Source of the DNA: Diplocloster modestus
GTDB taxonomy: Bacteria; Bacillota; Clostridia; Lachnospirales; Lachnospiraceae
Direction: 5' to 3'
DNA length: 64,000 nt
Assembly (NCBI RefSeq): GCF_019042245.1
Contig: NZ_JAHQCX010000009.1
Coordinates: forward strand, 62,001 to 126,000
Of the stretch, positions 8,349-15,784 are shown piece by piece. The number at the start of each line of letters is the position of its first letter. Position 1 is the first letter of the stretch. Made by a program: the position numbers and the translations under genes. The notes below the pieces were generated by a model. It searched no databases. It saw nothing but the letters and a program-made list of their open reading frames with translations, and was not told where the DNA came from.

Positions 8349-9797
8349 ATGAGTAAGCTAAGTCAGTTAGAGCCACAGTCCGTTTTTTACTATTTCGAAA
8401 AAATAGCAGGAATTCCGCATGGTTCGAGAAACACCGGAGCGATCAGCGATTACTGTGTGGAATTTGCAAAGAAACACAATCTGCGCTATATACAGGATGA
8501 TAGTAATAATGTGATTATATTCAAAGAGGCATCAGCAGGATATGAAAACGCGGAGCCGGTGGTCCTGCAGGGGCATCTGGACATGGTATGCGTAAAAGAT
8601 GCCGACGCGGTTATTGATATGGAAAAAGACGGGCTGGATCTTCAGATCGATGGCGATTATGTCTGCGCAAAAGGGACGACTTTAGGCGGGGATGACGGTA
8701 TCGCCGTAGCTTACTGCCTGGCGGTATTGGCCGACGATACACTGGCGCATCCGCCCATCGAGGCAGTATTTACCACAGACGAAGAGATCGGGCTTCTGGG
8801 CGCGGCAGATCTGGACGCCTCTGTCCTGCAGGGCAGGAAATTAATCAACCTGGATTCAGAGGAGGAAGGTATTTTCCTGACCAGCTGTGCGGGAGGCCTG
8901 ACTGTGACTTGCAGCCTTCCAGCCCAATATACGGAGCGGACCGGTCTGGTCTATGAGTTGAAGATCAAAGGACTTCTGGGCGGCCATTCCGGAATCGAAA
9001 TCCACAAGGAGCGGTTGAACGCGAACAAGCTGATGGGACGGCTCCTTTACAACATCGGGGATGAGATGGAATTTTCTCTGGCCGCCCTAAACGGTGGGGT
9101 AAAAGACAACGCGATCCCTTCTTCAGCCTGTGTAACCCTAATAATAGAAGAAGGGGAAGCAGAGCATCTGGAAAGCGTCGTCACCAGATTGGAGAAAATC
9201 GTACAGCACGAATATAAGTCCAGCGATCCTGATATCAAAATAGAGCTCGAACGGATCGGAAACGAAACGAAAAAAGTCCTGAATGTAAAGAACCAGGAAT
9301 GTATCGTATTCTTTCTGATGCACGCGCCAAACGGCGTGATCCGCTGGAGCATGGACATCGAGGGACTGGTACAGACATCCCTGAACTTAGGGATCATGGA
9401 ACTGACCGACGAGTGCTGCAACTTAAGTTTCGCGGTCCGCAGTTCTGTAGAGACGGAAAAAATATTTCTGGCTCAAAAGCTACAGTATCTGGCCGAGTTC
9501 CTGGGTGGAGTATACGAGGAGTCCGGAGACTATCCGGGATGGGAGTTCCGCAAAGAATCCCCGCTGCGGGATATGATGGTACAGACCTATGAAGATCTCT
9601 TCGGGAAGAAGCCGGCGGTGGAGGCGGTACATGCCGGTCTGGAATGCGGTGTGTTTATCGGAAAAGTACCGGACATGGACTGCATTTCCCTGGGACCGGA
9701 TATGATCCATGTGCACAGCCCTCAGGAAAAACTGAGTATTTCTTCCACTAAGAGAATGTGGGATTTCCTGGTTGCCGTACTGAGAAACTGCAGATAA
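8349..9797 (+). CDS. pepD: Aminoacyl-histidine dipeptidase (PepD, M20 family)
   Basis: The protein has 482 residues from the ATG at 8349, which follows GGAGGG; an upstream ATG at 8328 lacks a ribosome site. It is an M20 metallopeptidase with the metal ligands in order: VLQGHLDMVC, GTTLGGDDGIAVA, FTTDEEIGLLGA and LINLDSEEEG, with a C-terminal histidine in SLGPDMIHVHSPQE. The lid domain carries GGHSGIEIHKERLNAN. Such enzymes hydrolyse X-His and other unspecific dipeptides in the cytoplasm. It is monocistronic by context: ylbJ is divergent and the next gene is convergent. Confidence 0.93.
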   Translation: MSKLSQLEPQSVFYYFEKIAGIPHGSRNTGAISDYCVEFAKKHNLRYIQDDSNNVIIFKEASAGYENAEPVVLQGHLDMVCVKDADAVIDMEKDGLDLQIDGDYVCAKGTTLGGDDGIAVAYCLAVLADDTLAHPPIEAVFTTDEEIGLLGAADLDASVLQGRKLINLDSEEEGIFLTSCAGGLTVTCSLPAQYTERTGLVYELKIKGLLGGHSGIEIHKERLNANKLMGRLLYNIGDEMEFSLAALNGGVKDNAIPSSACVTLIIEEGEAEHLESVVTRLEKIVQHEYKSSDPDIKIELERIGNETKKVLNVKNQECIVFFLMHAPNGVIRWSMDIEGLVQTSLNLGIMELTDECCNLSFAVRSSVETEKIFLAQKLQYLAEFLGGVYEESGDYPGWEFRKESPLRDMMVQTYEDLFGKKPAVEAVHAGLECGVFIGKVPDMDCISLGPDMIHVHSPQEKLSISSTKRMWDFLVAVLRNCR

Positions 9798-9804
9798 TCT
9801 GAAG

Positions 9805-9905
9805 AAAAGGAACAAAGGATCTGTTCCGGACAATCTGTCTCAACTGCTTAGCAGGTTGTTGAGACAGTGATGATGGAAAGATTCCGGTTCCTTTTTTATT
9901 TTTTT
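9805..9905 (+). terminator. Structured pepD 3' region, probable terminator
   Basis: A hairpin with arms TGTCTCAAC and GTTGAGACA (9836-9866 region) is nested between AAAAGGAAC (9806-9813) and its complement GTTCCTTTT, followed by a T-rich run to 9905. The unit lies between convergent genes. Confidence 0.5.
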
Positions 9906-9919
9906 GCTGATGACAAGGT

Positions 9920-10348
9920 TTATTCGATCGCTAAGGATATCGTTCCGCCGGGCCTGCTGACTGTCAGAACCACGGTATAGGTGCCGCCCTTTGTGACGGG
10001 AACCTTTATCGTATTTTGATCCGCAGCACCTGCGCTCGTATTTTCTGAAGCATACAAGGATTCCTCGTCTTGGTCATATATATTTATATCCACGAATCCC
10101 TGTAGATCGGACAGATCAATCACAAACGCATCCGCCTCTTGCATTTTAAAAATGATATGCTGTTCCCCTTCCTGATCCAATTTCAAATGACAGGAACTGC
10201 CTTTCCCCTCTGTATAAGGTATTTTCTCATCCAATGTTTGATCCATATCGGCAGTGGTATCTGCGCTTTTACCCGTCCCACTGCCACATGCGGCACATAA
10301 GAAACAACCTGTAAATACTAAAATCAACAGCACCTTTTTTGTTAACAT
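9920..10348 (-). CDS. Small putative lipoprotein
   Basis: The protein has 142 residues. The N-terminus MLTKKVLLILVFTG is a signal peptide, and C21 in LCAACGSG could be lipidated, although the residue at -3 is Cys rather than the usual Leu/Val. After a Ser/Thr/Asp-rich linker comes a beta-rich domain of about 100 residues (HIIFKMQEADAFVIDLSDL ... GTYTVVLTVSRPGGTISLAIE) that resembles a small carbohydrate-binding or Ig-like sandwich. I do not recognise a specific family. It is a single gene with its own promoter on the minus strand. Confidence 0.7.
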   Translation of the reverse strand: MLTKKVLLILVFTGCFLCAACGSGTGKSADTTADMDQTLDEKIPYTEGKGSSCHLKLDQEGEQHIIFKMQEADAFVIDLSDLQGFVDINIYDQDEESLYASENTSAGAADQNTIKVPVTKGGTYTVVLTVSRPGGTISLAIE

Positions 10349-10458
10349 AATAGTACCACCTATTTACATAAATTAAATTCAGATTTCCATAATAAATGTG
10401 TGACTGAGATAGTGATTCCATCCATGCTTAGCAATTGCGCAGAGCGCGGCTATATATA

Positions 10459-10487
10459 ATTGTAGTATTATCTGACGGCAGTGTCAA
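10459..10487 (-). promoter_or_regulatory. Promoter of the small lipoprotein gene
   Basis: Reading the minus strand, TTGACA (complement of 10482-10487) and TACAAT (complement of 10459-10464) are 17 bp apart. This predicts a 5' untranslated region of about 100 nt. The rest of the 340-bp gap shows nothing else I can support. Confidence 0.6.
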
Positions 10488-10691
10488 ATAATTCTCTAGT
10501 AATCCTCTGATAATTCTCCATTAGTGCTGCATAAAAATTCTTAAATACGTTACATAAATATCAGCTCATTGACATAATATGTATATTTTTGGATGCGAAC
10601 GGGGATAAAATACAGCAAGTAAAATCAAGTAATACGCTCTCGATTTCTTTATAATAAATGACAGAGTGGTCGAAACGAGGTAAACAGACGA

Positions 10692-11032
10692 ATGTACGAG
10701 TGGCAGAAGCAAATTCAAATAATCGTTGAGAAAATTCAAAGAAATATCGGGAATGCAATTCAGGGACTATCTGCGGCATAGAAAGTTAGCCTTTGCGTTA
10801 AAAGAGGTGCGTGATCGTGAAAAAAGTATTTTGGAGTTATGGCGTATGTCTGCCCTTTGATTATAAAGGAGATGTACCGCCGCAAATGCTCATGATGGAT
10901 GTTCCCGAAGCCGAGTATATTGTTTTTGAGCATGGGCCCTTCGATTATGAGCAGGAAAACCGAAGCGTGGAAGAAAATATTGAAAAGGCAATGGCAGATT
11001 TACGGACCGTGAATCGTAACGAAGTAATATAA
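10692..11032 (+). pseudogene. AraC-family regulator remnant with GyrI-like effector domain
   Basis: Pieces of one AraC-type regulator can be read in three frames. The first frame starts at 10692 with MYEWQKQIQIIVEKIQ, the usual N-terminus. A second frame then reads FKEISGMQFRDYLRHRKLAFALKEVRD, which belongs to the helix-turn-helix domain, and stops near 10858. A third frame gives the effector-binding part with PEAEYIVFEHGPFDYEQ, ending at 11032. Between pieces, most of the first HTH helices and the start of the effector domain are missing, and the C-terminal half of the effector domain is gone. So the gene has suffered internal deletions and frameshifts. The effector-domain frame from 10811 alone might be mistaken for a 73-residue gene. 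Confidence 0.75.
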
Positions 11033-11060
11033 ATTATAGAGAAATAACCTGATAACCCGG

Positions 11061-11118
11061 AACAATAATAGGAGAGCAGTGACTGAGGTCAGCTGCTCTA
11101 TATTATTGTTTATTTTTT
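11061..11118 (+). terminator. Intrinsic terminator
   Basis: A long hairpin with arms AACAATAATA/TATTATTGTT and AGAGCAG/CTGCTCT is followed by TATTTTTT. It terminates transcription from the regulator remnant before the M23 gene. Confidence 0.8.
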
Positions 11119-11213
11119 GAAGATGCCGCTTTAAATAATCCCTCCGGTATGGTTCTACCAGGACAGGCCTGATCATATAATAATAAGGACGGACTTCGAA
11201 ATAAGGGAAATGC

Positions 11214-12080
11214 ATGAAGCGTTCTTTACTGTTGTATATACTTGGAATCTTTTTTCTGGGCATCCTGACCGTGCTGGGCACGAATTCCCTCCACGAGTAC
11301 GCGGCCCTTTCCCTTCTGAATGATGCGGTAAATGAAAGCGAAGATTTCCGCAACCAATGGCTGAGCGAAGAAGTAAGCGGGGAATTGGACGTATTTTGCG
11401 GGGAACAGGGGATATCCAGAGGAGATCTGCTGACGATTCTCATGCTGGATCACCGATTTGACCTGACAGGCGTGGATCTTAAAAACTATGGAAAAGAACA
11501 GTATTCCGACAGCCTGCACAACCAATGGGGACGAAAACCGGAGGCTTTGCAGACACTTCGGGAAAGCTATGAAGCGATCTGGGATGACCTGGTATATTTT
11601 CCGGTACCGGAATCCACAGTGAATGACGAGGCGACGGTGGCCTTTGATAATTCCTGGATGTTTGAGCGGACTTTCGGCGGAAAGCGGGGGCATGAGGGAA
11701 CGGATGTGATGGCCGGTATGAATCAGAGGGGCTACTACCCGGTCATCAGCATGACAGACGGTGTGATCGAAAATATTGGCTGGCTAACGCAGGGCGGTTA
11801 TCGGATCGGTATCAGGGGGCCTCACGGCGCTTACTATTATTACGCCCATCTGGCGGAATTCGCCAGGGAGTTTCCCAAAGGAACCCAGGTGCGGGCCGGT
11901 GAGCTGATCGGCTACATGGGAGACACCGGATACAGCGAAATCGAAGGTACCACCGGTAATTTTGATGTCCATCTGCACGTGGGAATTTACATACGAACGA
12001 AAGACTCACCAGAGATGAGTGTAAATCCCTATTGGATTTTGAAGTACCTGGAAAGCCATAAGCTTTCCTATGCATTTTAA
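11214..12080 (+). CDS. M23-family (LytM-like) peptidase, membrane-anchored
   Basis: The 288-residue protein has an N-terminal signal-anchor (LLLYILGIFFLGILTVLG, about residues 5-22) and an N-terminal domain of about 120 residues. The peptidase domain carries the metal motif in GHEGTDV (HxxxD) and the second metal motif in VHLHVGI (HxH), with the YYYYAHL strand between. This places it among the zinc endopeptidases that cut peptidoglycan cross-bridges outside the membrane. In spore formers, M23 proteins also act in engulfment (SpoIIQ/SpoIIQ-like), so a sporulation role is possible but not shown. It appears to be monocistronic. Confidence 0.85.
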   Translation: MKRSLLLYILGIFFLGILTVLGTNSLHEYAALSLLNDAVNESEDFRNQWLSEEVSGELDVFCGEQGISRGDLLTILMLDHRFDLTGVDLKNYGKEQYSDSLHNQWGRKPEALQTLRESYEAIWDDLVYFPVPESTVNDEATVAFDNSWMFERTFGGKRGHEGTDVMAGMNQRGYYPVISMTDGVIENIGWLTQGGYRIGIRGPHGAYYYYAHLAEFAREFPKGTQVRAGELIGYMGDTGYSEIEGTTGNFDVHLHVGIYIRTKDSPEMSVNPYWILKYLESHKLSYAF

Positions 12081-12161
12081 TGCTTATTTATGCAAAATTT
12101 TCGTCAATAGTAGCGGGAGTGAAGCATCCATGTTATACTATAGGCTGAAGGAGAGGGTAGT

Positions 12162-12974
12162 ATGGAAATACAATTATGGAGAGAAATACTAGATCCTTAT
12201 GAACTGGCAGTAAAAGAGCTGGTGATTAAGTTTAAGCACCTGATTAAGGAACACAGAGATAATAACCGGTATTCCCCCATCGAGCAGGTGGAAGGCCGGG
12301 TGAAAACCATATCCAGCATCCTGGAAAAATCGTTAAAAAAGGGAATCCCGCTGGAAGATATCGAAGAGAAGATCGAGGATATCGCGGGAATCCGGATTAT
12401 CTGCCAGTTCGTGGAAGATATCGACCGGGTGGTGGAGCTGATCCGGGGCCGCGGCGATATGGAAATCAAAAGTGAAAAAAATTATCTGGCTCACAGCAAA
12501 GAGAGTGGTTACAGAAGTTATCATGTCATCGTGTACTATCAGGTGGAGACCATAAACGGGCCGAAGAAATTACAGGTTGAGATCCAGATCCGGACTTTGG
12601 CTATGAATTTCTGGGCCATTATTGAACATTCTCTTCAGTATAAATATGAGAAAAACATACCGGAACACATCCGCAGGCGCTTAAGCGCGGCAGCGGACGC
12701 GGTGGATATGCTGGACAACGAGATGTCCAGTGTGCGGAGCGAGATTATGGACGCCCAGAATTCCTTTCAGATTCAGGCGAATATTGTGGCGGATATCCTG
12801 AATAATATTGAAAACTTATATAAAGTGTTGAATAAACGGGAAATCAAAAAGATACAGGATGAATTTTACCAGATTTACACGATGAATGACTTAAACCAGC
12901 TGGAGCGTTTTGACAAGCAGCTGGACCAGGTGGCGGAAGGCTACCGGGCACAGGCATTATCGGGATTACGATGA
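12162..12974 (+). CDS. Small alarmone synthetase (GTP pyrophosphokinase, RelA/SpoT domain)
   Basis: The 270-residue protein contains a single RelA/SpoT synthetase domain and no HD hydrolase, TGS or ACT domain, so it fits the RelQ/YjbM group, somewhat longer than usual. Motifs: KSLKKGIPLEDIEEKIEDIAGIRI, ESGYRSYHVIV (substrate-binding region), and VEIQIRTLAMNFWAIIEHSLQYKY with the catalytic Glu. A coiled C-terminal tail follows. It makes (p)ppGpp from ATP and GDP/GTP in stress. The ATG at 12162 follows GGAGAGGGTAGT. It is 17 bp before an RNA methyltransferase gene, probably one operon. Confidence 0.92.
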   Translation: MEIQLWREILDPYELAVKELVIKFKHLIKEHRDNNRYSPIEQVEGRVKTISSILEKSLKKGIPLEDIEEKIEDIAGIRIICQFVEDIDRVVELIRGRGDMEIKSEKNYLAHSKESGYRSYHVIVYYQVETINGPKKLQVEIQIRTLAMNFWAIIEHSLQYKYEKNIPEHIRRRLSAAADAVDMLDNEMSSVRSEIMDAQNSFQIQANIVADILNNIENLYKVLNKREIKKIQDEFYQIYTMNDLNQLERFDKQLDQVAEGYRAQALSGLR

Positions 12975-12990
12975 GATAGGAGCGAAACGA

Positions 12991-14373
12991 ATGCAGTTAC
13001 CAAGTACGTTTGCCGGGCGGATGGAGAAGATCCTGGGGGCGGAATACGATGAATTTATGAAAAGTTACGAACAGAAGCGTCTATATGGCTTAAGAGTGAA
13101 TAACCGAAAGATCAGTACGGAGCAGTTTTTAAAAATTGCTCCGTTCCATCTGACCAGGATTCCCTGGATCGAAAACGGGTTTTATTATGATGGGGAGGAT
13201 CAGCCGGGAAAACATCCCTATTATTCGGCGGGCCTGTACTATCTGCAGGAGCCCAGCGCCATGACGCCGGCCAATATCCTGCCGGTGAAACCGGGGGAAC
13301 GGGTGCTGGATCTGTGCGCCGCGCCCGGCGGGAAGTCGACAGAGCTTGGTGTGAAGCTGAAAGGCCAGGGACTCCTGGTAGCCAATGATATCAGCGCGTC
13401 CAGAGCGAAAGCCCTGCTTAAAAATATAGAATTATTCGGAATACCGAACGCATTGATTACCAGCGAGCCGCCGGTGAATCTGATGCGTTATTTTGGCGCT
13501 TATTTTGATAAAATACTGATCGACGCGCCCTGTTCCGGGGAAGGAATGTTCCGGAAGGATCCTTCCATGGTCAAAAGCTGGGAGAAAAACGGGCCTGAAT
13601 TCTATGCGAAGATCCAGCGGGAAATTATCCTGCAGGCGGCCGCTATGTTAAAGCCTGGGGGGATGATGCTGTACTCCACCTGTACTTTCTCTGCGGAGGA
13701 AGATGAGGGTACCATTGAGTATCTGCTTTCCGAAGATCCCTCCTTTCATGTGATACCGGTCACCGGCCGGTATGAGGGATTCGCGCCTGCTAAACCGGAG
13801 CTGGTGGGCGGACGGGAGGAGATCCGGGGCTGTGTAAGGATCTGGCCTCACCGGATGAACGGGGAAGGCCATTTTGTGGCGCTGCTGCAAAAGGATGGAT
13901 CAGGCGCGCAGGAAGCCCCTAAGGGCGATTCGGCCGCCCACAGGATTACCGAATTCCCGGAACTGGCAGAGTTTTTAAGACCAATGCAGACAGGTCTGGA
14001 TCTGGCCCTTCTGGAGGTGCGCCAGGAGAAGATATCCGCCCTCCCAGCAGAAATGGGCGATTTAAAAGGGCTGCACTACCTGAGAACGGGGCTGTATCTG
14101 GGGGAATTAAAAAAGAAACGCTTTGAACCCAGTCAGGCATTTGCCATGGCGCTAGAGAAGGAAGCCTTTCCGGCCACAATCTCTTTACCTGCGGATGATA
14201 TCCGGGTCCGGAAGTATCTGAAAGGGGAGACGATCGATGTGTCCGGCCTGCCGCTTGATCCCTCAGGTTCCTGGCAGATGGTCTGCGTGGACGGTTATCC
14301 GCTGGGGTGGGGAAAACTAGCTGGCGGAAAATTGAAGAATAAATATCATCCGGGATGGAGATGGCAGTCATGA
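12991..14373 (+). CDS. NOL1/NOP2/Sun-type RNA (cytosine-5)-methyltransferase
   Basis: The 460-residue protein starts at the ATG at 12991, after an AGGAG site; the frame is open upstream into the previous gene. Motifs of the m5C RNA methyltransferase family are visible: SAM loop LDLCAAPGGKSTELG, the catalytic cysteine in DAPCSGEGMFRKD, and the second cysteine in YSTCTFS. The C-terminal 120 residues look like the RsmF/YebU extension with a PUA-like fold. The target is probably 16S or 23S rRNA. The stop codon overlaps the start of the next pseudouridine synthase gene by four bases (ATGA). Confidence 0.9.
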   Translation: MQLPSTFAGRMEKILGAEYDEFMKSYEQKRLYGLRVNNRKISTEQFLKIAPFHLTRIPWIENGFYYDGEDQPGKHPYYSAGLYYLQEPSAMTPANILPVKPGERVLDLCAAPGGKSTELGVKLKGQGLLVANDISASRAKALLKNIELFGIPNALITSEPPVNLMRYFGAYFDKILIDAPCSGEGMFRKDPSMVKSWEKNGPEFYAKIQREIILQAAAMLKPGGMMLYSTCTFSAEEDEGTIEYLLSEDPSFHVIPVTGRYEGFAPAKPELVGGREEIRGCVRIWPHRMNGEGHFVALLQKDGSGAQEAPKGDSAAHRITEFPELAEFLRPMQTGLDLALLEVRQEKISALPAEMGDLKGLHYLRTGLYLGELKKKRFEPSQAFAMALEKEAFPATISLPADDIRVRKYLKGETIDVSGLPLDPSGSWQMVCVDGYPLGWGKLAGGKLKNKYHPGWRWQS

Positions 14374-15095
14374 AGGCGCTTCGGTTAGACAAATATCTGT
14401 CCGACTTAGGCCGCGGGACCCGCTCACAGGTAAAGGATTTCATACGGCAGGGGCGTGTGACGGTAAACGGAACCGTGGTAAAAGCCGCGGACCGGAAAGT
14501 GATGCCGGGAACCGATGTGGTTGCCCTGGATGGCATGACATTGGACTATGAAGAATTCGAATATTATATGCTGAATAAACCAGCCGGTTGTGTTTCGGCC
14601 ACGGAAGATCCGAGGGATCCCACTGTTGTGGGGCTGATTACCGGTTCCAGCCGCCGGGATCTCTTTCCCGTGGGGAGACTGGATAAGGATACGGAAGGGT
14701 TGCTGCTGATCACCAATGACGGCGAACTGGCCCACCGCCTGCTGTCACCGAAACACCATGTACCGAAAACTTATCTGGCCAGGATCGATGGACCGGTGAC
14801 CCAGGACCATATCCGGCTGTTTCAGGAGGGCGTTAATATTGGAGAAGAACGCCCGGCACTTCCGGCGGATCTGCGGATCCTGAAGTCAGCTGAGCATGAC
14901 GCCCTGGTGGAGTTGACGATCTGTGAAGGTAAATTCCACCAGGTGAAAAGAATGTTTGAAGCAGTGGGAAGAACTGTGGTATATTTAAAGAGACTTTCGA
15001 TGGGAAGCCTGCTGCTGGATCAAGACCTTAAGCCGGGCGAGTACCGGAATTTGACGGAAGAGGAAAGGAACAGATTACTTTGTTACAAGAAATAA
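14370..15095 (+). CDS. RsuA/RluB-family rRNA pseudouridine synthase
   Basis: The 241-residue protein has an N-terminal S4 RNA-binding domain (LRLDKYLSDLGRGTRSQVKDF) and the pseudouridine synthase core with the catalytic aspartate in PVGRLDKDTEGLLL, and the later KFHQVKRMF motif. An in-frame ATG at 14355 exists, but the one at 14370 overlaps the upstream stop as ATGA and follows GGAGA. Target could be the 16S U516 site (RsuA) or 23S helix 90 region (RluB/F); the two cannot be told apart here. It is in an RNA-modification operon. Confidence 0.9.
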   Translation: MKALRLDKYLSDLGRGTRSQVKDFIRQGRVTVNGTVVKAADRKVMPGTDVVALDGMTLDYEEFEYYMLNKPAGCVSATEDPRDPTVVGLITGSSRRDLFPVGRLDKDTEGLLLITNDGELAHRLLSPKHHVPKTYLARIDGPVTQDHIRLFQEGVNIGEERPALPADLRILKSAEHDALVELTICEGKFHQVKRMFEAVGRTVVYLKRLSMGSLLLDQDLKPGEYRNLTEEERNRLLCYKK

Positions 15096-15784
15096 ACGCG
15101 GTTATTTTCGATCTGGACGGAACCCTGATTGATTCTATGTGGATGTGGAAGGAAATTGATATCGAATACCTGGACCGTTTCGGCATTTTGCTGCCCCAAG
15201 GGCTTCAGGATGATATAGAAGGAATGAGTTTTACGGAAACCGCCGGATACTTTAAGGAGGTCATCGGAATTCCGCTGTCTCTGGAAGAAATCAAGTCGGA
15301 CTGGATCCGGATGGCCATGGATAAGTATGAAAGCCAGGTGCCGCCCAAGGACGGTGCTTTCCGCTTCCTTAAGTATCTGAAGGAACACAAGATCAGGACA
15401 GGTATCGCGACCAGTAATTCCATGGATCTGGTAGATGCGGCGATGAAAGGAAACCGGATGGGAGAGTTCTTCGACGTGATCCTGACCGGATGCAGCGTGG
15501 CCCACGGGAAACCGGCTCCGGACATCTACCTGAAAGTGGCCGGCGAGCTTCAGGTGGAGGCAAAGAGCTGTCTGGTCTTCGAGGATGTGCCCAAAGGGAT
15601 CCTGGCCGGGAAAAATGCGGGTATGCGGGTATGTGCGGTGGAGGATGATTTCAGCGCGCATTTAAGGACGCAGAAAAAGCAGCTGGCCGACTATTATATC
15701 CGGACCTATGACGATATCTTTGATCAAACCTATGAGGTACTGACGCATAATAATACTTATGAGGTACAGACACATGATAAATGA
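15080..15784 (+). CDS. HAD-superfamily phosphatase (PgmB/CbbY-like)
   Basis: The 234-residue protein starts at TTG (15080), overlapping the previous gene by 16 bp; GAGGAAAGGA lies at the right distance. The nucleophile motif is VIFDLDGTLIDS, an alpha-helical cap follows, then TSNS (motif II), the GKPAPDIY (motif III) and VFEDVPKGI (motif IV). It is a small-molecule phosphatase or beta-phosphoglucomutase-like enzyme; the substrate is not determined. The C-terminal end TYEVLTHNNTYEVQTHDK is a duplicated unit (see repeat). Confidence 0.85.
   Translation: MLQEINAVIFDLDGTLIDSMWMWKEIDIEYLDRFGILLPQGLQDDIEGMSFTETAGYFKEVIGIPLSLEEIKSDWIRMAMDKYESQVPPKDGAFRFLKYLKEHKIRTGIATSNSMDLVDAAMKGNRMGEFFDVILTGCSVAHGKPAPDIYLKVAGELQVEAKSCLVFEDVPKGILAGKNAGMRVCAVEDDFSAHLRTQKKQLADYYIRTYDDIFDQTYEVLTHNNTYEVQTHDK
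15731..15776 (+). repeat. 27-bp imperfect tandem duplication at HAD/YgiQ gene junction
   Basis: TATGAGGTACTGACGCATAA (15731-15750) is repeated with two changes 27 bp later (from 15758). The second copy contains the ribosome site and ATG of the following gene; the first copy has a matching but now inactive version. Confidence 0.7.
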
